The notes beneath the pieces are model-generated. The model was not told where the DNA came from. It did not search any database and saw nothing but the letters and a program-made list of their open reading frames with translations. Below, piece by piece: positions 1-6,300 of a DNA stretch of 6,736 nucleotides. The position numbers and the translations under genes are program-made. The first letter of the stretch is position 1. The number at the start of each line of letters is the position of its first letter. The stretch covers positions 1-6,736 of the forward strand of contig MGNZ01000062.1 in NCBI GenBank assembly GCA_001795235.1, written 5' to 3'. The stretch is from Chloroflexi bacterium RBG_16_64_32 (GTDB lineage: Bacteria > Chloroflexota > Dehalococcoidia > SM23-28-2 > RBG-16-64-32).

Positions 1-3000
1 GCCCGCGGGTTCATGGTCCGAATGGGCCTGAACGCCGGTGAGGCGATCCAGGAGGAGGCCGACTTCTTCGGCGCCACCGTCATCGTGGCCGCCCGCATAG
101 CGGCGCTCGCGGACGGCGGGGAGATCCTCACCTCGGAGGCGGTCAAGCAGCTCGGTCAGGGGACGCGGGGCATCGAGTACGAGTTCAAGGGGGAGTTTCA
201 GCTCAAGGGGCTCCGCGAGCCCCACCGTGTCTACCAGGTGGTCTCCGGTCCCGCTGGCCGGCCGGCGGTGGCCGCCCTCCGACGGCCACGCTTCGTTGGC
301 CGCGAGGAAGAGCTGGAAGAGTTGAAGGCATCCCTGGAGGCGGTACTGGCGGGCTCCGGCATGTTCGTCCTCCTGGGAGGTGAGCCGGGGATCGGCAAGA
401 CCCGCCTGGCCGAAGAGCTGGCCCGCCAAGCCAGGAGCCGCGGCTTTCGCGTCTGGCGGGGACGATGCTACGGGACCGAGAGCGCGCCACCGTATGTCCC
501 ATTCGTCGAGATCCTGCGCGACTACATTGAGGAGCGCCCGGAAGACGTACTCCTGGACGAGCTGGGGGACGAGGCCCCGGAGATCGCCAAGCTGGTGCCG
601 GAGCTGCGCCGCCGCATCCCTATTGACGGCGATGGCGTGCCTCTGCCGCCGGAGCAGGAGCGGTACCGCCTGCTGGAGGCGGTACGGCGCTGGCTTGAGA
701 ACCTTGCCCACCGGCGTCCCGTCCTGCTCCTTATCGACGACCTGCAGTGGGCCGGCCCGGCCAGCTGCCTGCTTCTGCGGCACCTGGCGCCCAGCCTCAC
801 GACCGCGCCGATCCTTATCCTGGCCACCTGCAGAGAAGAGGACCTCCAGTCTCTGGATCACGTGCCAGCCGCCCTCGCGGAGTTCGGCCGCCTTCAACTG
901 TACCGTCACATCACACTGGCGGGATTGGCCGTCCCGGCGCTCAAGGAGATATTGAGCGGAATGGGCAGCGGTGACCCTCCAGCGGGGCTGGTGGAGACGA
1001 TCCACAATCAGACGGAGGGGAATCCATTCTTCGTGACAGAGCTCGTCAACCACCTGGATGCAGAGGGCATGCTCTTCGGCTCCGGAGGAGAATGGCGGCC
1101 GGCGCTTCCCAAGGACGAACGAGAGATCCCCCAAAGCGTCCGCGTGGTAATTCAGCGCCGTCTGAGCAGCCTCGCTGATGCCACCCGGAGGGTGCTCACC
1201 GTCGCCTCCGTCGTCGGCACGGACTTCACCTACGACCTGCTAGAAACGTCGGCTGAGGTCGCGTCAGAGGAACTCCTGGACGGGCTCGAAGAAGGCATCC
1301 GCATGGGGATGATCCAGGAAGCGGAAGGCGCGGCGGCCCTCTTCCACTTCGCCCATCAGCTCACGCGGCAGACCCTCTACGATGACCTTTCTCGCCTCCG
1401 CCGCCGGAGGCTTCACCTCCGTGTGGGCGAGGCGATGGAGCAGATGGCCCCGGTGGAGCCAGCGCAGATGGCCTACCACTTCGTTCGGGCCGAGGGGATG
1501 GCGCCGGCGGGGAAGACCCGCCACTATCTGACAATGGCCGGCGACGAAGCCAGCAGGACGGCGGCTTGGGAGGGCGCCGCCGCCTACTACGAGCAGGCCC
1601 TGGAGCGGACAGCGGCCGACGAGGAGCAGACCCGGGCCGATCTGCTCCGCCGCCTCGGCGATGCCCGGAGCGGCTCCGGCGACTGGGAAGGCGCTGTGAC
1701 CAGCTGGAAGGAGGGGATGGCCGCATTCAAGGAGCTGGGGGACAACGAGGCCGTTGGCTGGATCGGCTACTCCCTGCGCAGGCTGTACGGCGCCCGCGGC
1801 CAGTTCGACGAGGCGTCCGAGGTGGTCCAGCGAAGCCTCAGCGCCCTGGGCGACGCCGACAGCGAGATACGCTCTCGCCTCCTGGCACAGGCCGGCTTCA
1901 TCCGCAGCGCCTTCGGTGAAACGGCAGAGGCGGAGCGTCTCATGACCCGGTCGATGGAGATCGCCCAGCGACTGAACAACCCGGCGGCCAAGGGGTTCGC
2001 TGCCTACATCCGCGGCATGCACTGCCTCAGCTACTGCCGCCTCGGCGAAGCCGCTGACCAGCTCAAGGATGGCACCCAGTGGTCTCTGGCGGGCAACGAC
2101 CTGTGGAGCGCCAGCCAGGGCTCCTCCTTCCGGCGCCACGTCCTGTTCGCCCTGGGCAGGCTCTCCGAGGCCGAGGAGACGATGGACGAGGAGGAGCGGC
2201 TGGCGCGAAAGGCGGGAAACTTCCTGGCCGTTTGCGAAACCAAGTGGATCTCCAGCGGCATTGCATGCCTCCGCGGCGACCTTCAGCGGGCGGAAGACCT
2301 GGGCACCCAGCTACTGGACCTGATCCATGCCTCGCAGGCCGATTCAGGCATCCCCGGCGCCTTGATCAACCTGGCTTACATCCGCTTCCTCCAGGGCGAC
2401 TGGCAGGGTTTCGAGGACCTCCTCTCCCAAGCCATCTCGTCCCATGATCGCATGCCTGCGGCGCCCATCGACGACCCGCGGCCGGTCCTGCTCCTCCTGC
2501 GAGCCCTGTCCGGCCGCGCCGACGACGCGCGGGCCATGCTCCCTGATGTGCAGCGCTACTTCAACTTCGATGACCCCTGGACGACGAGCCTGGGGGAGGC
2601 GCGCACCACCCTGGCCGCGGCGCTGGCCGCCCTGGAGGAGAAGGAAGCGGCGGCGGAGCTATACGAACCGCTCAAGGCCTGGACACAGGTCTCCGGATAC
2701 GTCCTCACCGGCGCATCTTCCATTCCCCAGATGGTCACCCGCGTCCTGGGAATGGTCGCCGCCGCCGGCGGCAGCCCGGACGCGGCGGCACAGCACTTCG
2801 AGGCGGCCGTCCGCCAGGCGGGGGAGCTGGGAGCAGTCACCGAGCTGGCCGAGACCTCCTACTGGTACGCTCGTTCACTGCTGGAGCCTGGCCCGGCACA
2901 GGACCGGGAGCGGGCGCGCAGCCTCGCGGCGGAGGCCGGCCAGGTCTGGGAGCGGGCGGGCATGCTCAGGCAGGCGGAGAGGGCCCGCAGCCTGGAAGGG

Positions 3001-3018
3001 ATGATCCAGAGCGGCTAG
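1..3018 (+). CDS. Class III cyclase-domain / AAA (STAND) ATPase / TPR signalling protein, 5'-truncated by window edge
   Basis: The frame is open from base 1, so the real start lies upstream; residues here are numbered from the first Met at 13. Residues 1-80 are the C-terminal part of a class III nucleotide cyclase domain: GLNAGEA, then FFGATVIVAARIAALADGGEILTSE in family position, then the typical ending LKGLREPHRVYQV. Residues 94-350 form an AAA/STAND ATPase: FVGREEEL at 94, Walker A GEPGIGKT at 123-130, Walker B LLLIDDLQW at 238-246, ATCREED near 271 and GNPFFVTEL near 336. From about 517 to the end the protein is Ala/Leu/Glu-rich and helical, with TPR-like units (AAAYYEQAL, GDWEGAV, GQFDEASEVV). 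No C-terminal LuxR-type DNA-binding helix is seen. Such proteins are usually cytoplasmic sensors or regulators; ligand and output are unknown. The Asn of the cyclase Asn-x3-Arg pair is Ile24 here, so cyclase activity is doubtful. It appears monocistronic with respect to the next gene. Confidence 0.93.
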   Translation, partial: ARGFMVRMGLNAGEAIQEEADFFGATVIVAARIAALADGGEILTSEAVKQLGQGTRGIEYEFKGEFQLKGLREPHRVYQVVSGPAGRPAVAALRRPRFVGREEELEELKASLEAVLAGSGMFVLLGGEPGIGKTRLAEELARQARSRGFRVWRGRCYGTESAPPYVPFVEILRDYIEERPEDVLLDELGDEAPEIAKLVPELRRRIPIDGDGVPLPPEQERYRLLEAVRRWLENLAHRRPVLLLIDDLQWAGPASCLLLRHLAPSLTTAPILILATCREEDLQSLDHVPAALAEFGRLQLYRHITLAGLAVPALKEILSGMGSGDPPAGLVETIHNQTEGNPFFVTELVNHLDAEGMLFGSGGEWRPALPKDEREIPQSVRVVIQRRLSSLADATRRVLTVASVVGTDFTYDLLETSAEVASEELLDGLEEGIRMGMIQEAEGAAALFHFAHQLTRQTLYDDLSRLRRRRLHLRVGEAMEQMAPVEPAQMAYHFVRAEGMAPAGKTRHYLTMAGDEASRTAAWEGAAAYYEQALERTAADEEQTRADLLRRLGDARSGSGDWEGAVTSWKEGMAAFKELGDNEAVGWIGYSLRRLYGARGQFDEASEVVQRSLSALGDADSEIRSRLLAQAGFIRSAFGETAEAERLMTRSMEIAQRLNNPAAKGFAAYIRGMHCLSYCRLGEAADQLKDGTQWSLAGNDLWSASQGSSFRRHVLFALGRLSEAEETMDEEERLARKAGNFLAVCETKWISSGIACLRGDLQRAEDLGTQLLDLIHASQADSGIPGALINLAYIRFLQGDWQGFEDLLSQAISSHDRMPAAPIDDPRPVLLLLRALSGRADDARAMLPDVQRYFNFDDPWTTSLGEARTTLAAALAALEEKEAAAELYEPLKAWTQVSGYVLTGASSIPQMVTRVLGMVAAAGGSPDAAAQHFEAAVRQAGELGAVTELAETSYWYARSLLEPGPAQDRERARSLAAEAGQVWERAGMLRQAERARSLEGMIQSG

Positions 3019-3076
3019 CCCGCGCATGGGCCGGCTTTACCACGACTCACTTCCTCAGCTCTATCAGGCCGGTCCC

Positions 3077-3103
3077 GAAGCTCAGCGACGCTCGCTGAAT
3101 TTC
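3077..3103 (+). terminator. Probable intrinsic terminator of the cyclase/ATPase gene
   Basis: A perfect 7-bp stem TCAGCGA / TCGCTGA (3082-3088 and 3092-3098) closes a 3-nt loop. After one mismatch (3081/3099) it extends by four more pairs, GAAG against TTTC, including one G-T wobble. The 3' side enters a short T-containing stretch (ATTTCCCATTAT), which is a weak U-tract. It lies 58 bases after the TAG stop and just before the next promoter, where a terminator is expected. The weak U-tract is the main doubt. Confidence 0.5.
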
Positions 3104-3112
3104 CCATTATCT

Positions 3113-3144
3113 TGTCAGCTTGACACCTATTGTTATGCTATAAT
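3113..3144 (+). promoter_or_regulatory. Extended -10 promoter with inverted repeat in the -35 region
   Basis: A perfect TATAAT at 3139-3144 is preceded by TG at 3136-3137, giving the extended -10 form TGnTATAAT. A consensus TTGACA occurs at 3120-3125 but only 13 bp from the -10; TTGTCA at 3112-3117 is 21 bp away, so neither has the usual 16-18 bp spacing. The two overlap a perfect inverted repeat TGTCA-GCT-TGACA (3113-3125), which could be an operator. Transcription would begin near 3151 and read into the surface-protein gene. Promoter function is inferred from sequence alone. Confidence 0.6.
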
Positions 3145-3250
3145 CCCCAAGGCGGGCTGATAGGCGATGGGAGGGGTGCGCCGGATGCTGCTAAGAGCTG
3201 CCCCGCAATCTTGCGGCGTTTTCGATGCCGTGATCCCTGAAACTCGCCCT

Positions 3251-3272
3251 GAACCGGCCGTACGCCGTGTTC
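3251..3272 (+). other. Leader hairpin
   Basis: GAACCGGC (3251-3258) pairs with GCCG-T-GTTC (3264-3272) around a CGTAC loop, giving eight pairs with a single bulged T at 3268. No T-run follows, so it is not a terminator. It may be a structural element of the 5' leader or a chance hairpin in GC-rich DNA. Confidence 0.25.
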
Positions 3273-3371
3273 CGGCCCGGAGTGTGACCTCCGTCATAGC
3301 GCTGGAGCGGCCATGGGGTCATCTTATTCCCGAATCACCATTCTTTAATGCTCGCTCCGCCCCCGCCGGAG

Positions 3372-3379
3372 AGGGAGGG
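3372..3379 (+). promoter_or_regulatory. Shine-Dalgarno of the surface-protein gene
   Basis: The purine run AGGGAGGG ends five bases before ATG 3385. This supports that ATG as the start, and the signal-peptide-like sequence that follows agrees with it. Confidence 0.65.
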
Positions 3380-3384
3380 CAGCC

Positions 3385-6300
3385 ATGAACGCAACGACCG
3401 TCGCTCAAGAGATGGCCTCCCATTTCCGGAAGCTGCTGGCCCTGGTGATCCTGGCCCTGCTGCTTGCGCTGCTGGTCGGCGGGCTGGCGACCAGCTCTGC
3501 CGACACGCCTACGCCCACACCCACGCCGACGCCCACTCCCACTCCCACTCCCACGCCTACACCTACACCGACGCCCACACCCGATCCCTGGGCCGACGCG
3601 GTCGTTGGCTTTGTGCAGGGACCGGATCCCTGTTGTCCGGGATTCGCCGATCCCTCCGCGGCCCTGGGGCCCCCGGACTTCTCCTGGGACCCCCTGAGCG
3701 GCTTCGTGGCCCTCGGCGAGGGTGGCGTGCTCACCGTCAGTTTCGACGCGCCGGTGCCGGACGGTCCAGGAGACGACCTCGCCATCTACGGTGACCCTTC
3801 TCTTGAGGACTCCGTTTCCGTGGCGCTCAGCACCGACGGGATAAGCTACCTTGCGGTCCCGGGCCTTTTCCCTGAGCATCTCGCCCTCATCGACATTGCT
3901 GACGCGGGTTTAGCGACCGTGAGATACGTCCGCATCACAGATGACAATGCCTTGCCTGTAAACGGGGCCGAGATCGACGCCGTCGGGGCGCCGCAAATAC
4001 TTGTCGTCGATACCACTTCCGACGCCAGCCTCACCGCCTGCACCGCCGCCGCCGCTGACTGCAGCCTGCGGGGCGCCATAACCAACGCCGTCGCCAACGC
4101 CGGGGCCGCCATCATCACCTTCGACCCCACCGTTTTCCCGCCGGCCACCCCGGCCACCATTAGCCTGGGCTCCGCCCTCCCGGACCTCAGCGGCAACCAC
4201 ACTTACATCGACGGCAGCGGCACAGGTGTGATCGTGGACGGGGCGGGCTTCAACTGCTTTACAATCTCCGGCGACGGCAACACCATCGCCGGTCTCAACC
4301 TGATAGAAAATTGCTCCACGGGCATCTCCGTCACCGGGGCCGACAACACCGTCGGCGGCGTCAACGCGGACAACGACGACGACGGCCTGTTCAACGAGGA
4401 CCTGCGGGACACAGTGGACAACGACGGCGACGACCTGATGGACGAAGATCCCCTGGAAGGCGGTATGGTCATCGGTCCGAACGGCAGGGGAGTGGAGATT
4501 TCGGGCGCGGCAGCCACCGGAAACACCGTGTCGGGCAACCACATCGGCGCCTACCCCGTCTTCAACGACCTCGGCGTCGTCATACAGTCAGGCGCCCAGA
4601 ACAACACGGTGGGCGGCACGACCGCCGGCGAGCGCAACGTCATCTCCGGCAACAACGGCGGCGTCTTCATCGACGGCACCGGCACTACGGGGAACACCGT
4701 CAGGGGAAACTACATCGGTACCGACGCTGCCGGCATCGCTGCCCCGGGCCCCCCCACCCAACCAGGCGGCGTCCGCATACAGGCCGGCGCCCAGAACAAC
4801 ACCATCGGCGGCAGCACTACTCCCGGCACGTGCGACACGGGCTGCAACGTCATCTCCGGCAACGCCAATGTCGGCATCGTCATTACCGGGTCCGGCACCA
4901 CAGGCAACACCGTCAGCGCTAACTATATCGGCACCAACGCCGCCGGGACGTCAGCCGTCGCCAATGGCGTCGGCATCTGGATAGATACCGGCGCTCAGAG
5001 CAACACCGTGGGTGGCACGACCGCAGGCGAGCGCAACGTCATCTCCGGCAACAGTGCGCAGGGCGTGAGGATTTGGGACACGGGGAGCACTGGGAATACC
5101 GTCTCGGGCAACTACATCGGGACGAACGCCGCCGGCAGCGGAGCCATTGCCAACGGCACGGGCGTGCGTATTGACCTCGGCGCGTCGGGCAACACGGTGG
5201 GCGGCAGCACCGCCGGCGAGCGCAACGTTATTTCGGGCAATAACATTGACGGCGTTCGGGTCAGCGGCAGCGACGGCAACTTCGTGAAGGGCAATTTCAT
5301 TGGCACCAACGCCGCCGGCGACACTGCCCTGGCAAACGGCACCGACGGCGTCGTCATACAAGCCGGCGCCTCCGGCAACACCCTCGGCGGCACGACAGTG
5401 GGCGAGCGAAACCTCATCTCCGGGAACGCTGCCTCCGGGGTGTTCATCGCCAATTCAGGGACCACCGGTAATAGCGTCAAAGGCAACTACATAGGCACCA
5501 ACCCCGCCGGGACGGCGGCGCTGGCCAACGGCGTCGGTATCACCATAACCGGCGGCGCCCAGAGCAACACCATCGGCGGCGCTACCTCCGGCGAGCGCAA
5601 CGTCATCTCCGGCAACACCGGGGGCGTCGTCATCTCCGGCACCGGTACCAATGGCAACACGATCAAAGGGAACTACATCGGCACGGATCCTTCCGGTAGC
5701 GCGGCCATCCCCAACGGCGCCGGCGTGGTTATACGGATCGGTGCCCAGAGCAACACCATCGGGGGCACCAGCGCAGCGGAGCGAAACGTCATCTCCGGCA
5801 ACAGCCTTGCCGGCATCTGGATCCGGGAACCCGGCACCAACAATAACACGGTCAAGGGCAACTACATCGGGACGAACGGCGACGGCAGTGGACCCATTGC
5901 CAACGGCATAGGCGTGCGTATCGACCTCGGCGCGTCCGGCAACACCATCGGCGGCGCTACTGCGGGCGAGCGCAACGTCATCTCCGGCAATATTGGCTTC
6001 GGCGTCTGGATTATTGACCCGGGCACCGACAGCAACTTCGTCAAAGGCAACTACATCGGCACGAGTGCCGCAGGTACAGGTGCTTTGCCCAACGGCGGCG
6101 GTATAAGCATCACTGCGAATGCGTTCAGCAACACCATCGGCGGCACCTCCATAGGCGAGGCCAATATCATCGCCTACAACGGCGAGAGTGGTGTGTGTGT
6201 CGACGGCGCCAGTACGACCGGCAACAGCATTCGCGGCAACTCCATCCACTCCAACACTCTATTGGGAATTGACCTCGCGACGGGAGCAGGCTGCGCACCG

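Larger units (their letters stand above)
3019..3384. other. Intergenic region: terminator, promoter and long leader
   Basis: This stretch of 366 bases has no convincing gene. Bases 3019-3076 show nothing definite. A terminator-like hairpin at 3077-3103 is followed by an AT-rich patch (about 3098-3150) that stands out from the GC-rich surroundings and contains the promoter. Bases 3150-3384 would be a leader of roughly 230 nt carrying two small hairpins (3203-3216 and 3251-3272). An open frame at 3185-3388 has a Shine-Dalgarno, but its third codon positions are only about 54% G+C by hand count, clearly lower than in the two large genes, so it is not called as a gene. Confidence 0.7.

Noticed and set aside
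1264..2139. Minus-strand open frame (291 codons) inside the TPR region
   Set aside because: It lies opposite a continuous and recognisable ATPase/TPR protein and shows no domain; it is expected by chance in high-GC coding DNA.
3113..3125. CRP-type cAMP site, tempting because of the neighbouring cyclase domain
   Set aside because: The arms are TGTCA/TGACA with a 3-base spacer, unlike the TGTGA-N6-TCACA arrangement.
3151..3216. Possible cobalamin riboswitch, suggested by AGCTGCCCCGCAA
   Set aside because: The phrase resembles part of cobalamin riboswitches, but no proper GGGAA...GGTG pairing or downstream B12 box is present, and the downstream gene has no cobalamin link.
3321..3349. Second promoter with TTTAAT at 3344-3349 close to the surface gene
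   Set aside because: There is no -35-like hexamer at suitable spacing (the bases there are ATCTTA), and the upstream extended -10 is far better.
5455..6249. Long minus-strand open frame (264 codons) through the solenoid repeats
   Set aside because: It is a shadow of the GC-rich, Gly/Asn/Thr repeat codons; the plus frame has a signal peptide, Shine-Dalgarno and recognisable domains.
4321..6276. CRISPR-like array, because of regular repetition
   Set aside because: Unit spacing is 186-252 bases, the repetition is in the protein frame, and there are no short identical repeats with unique spacers.
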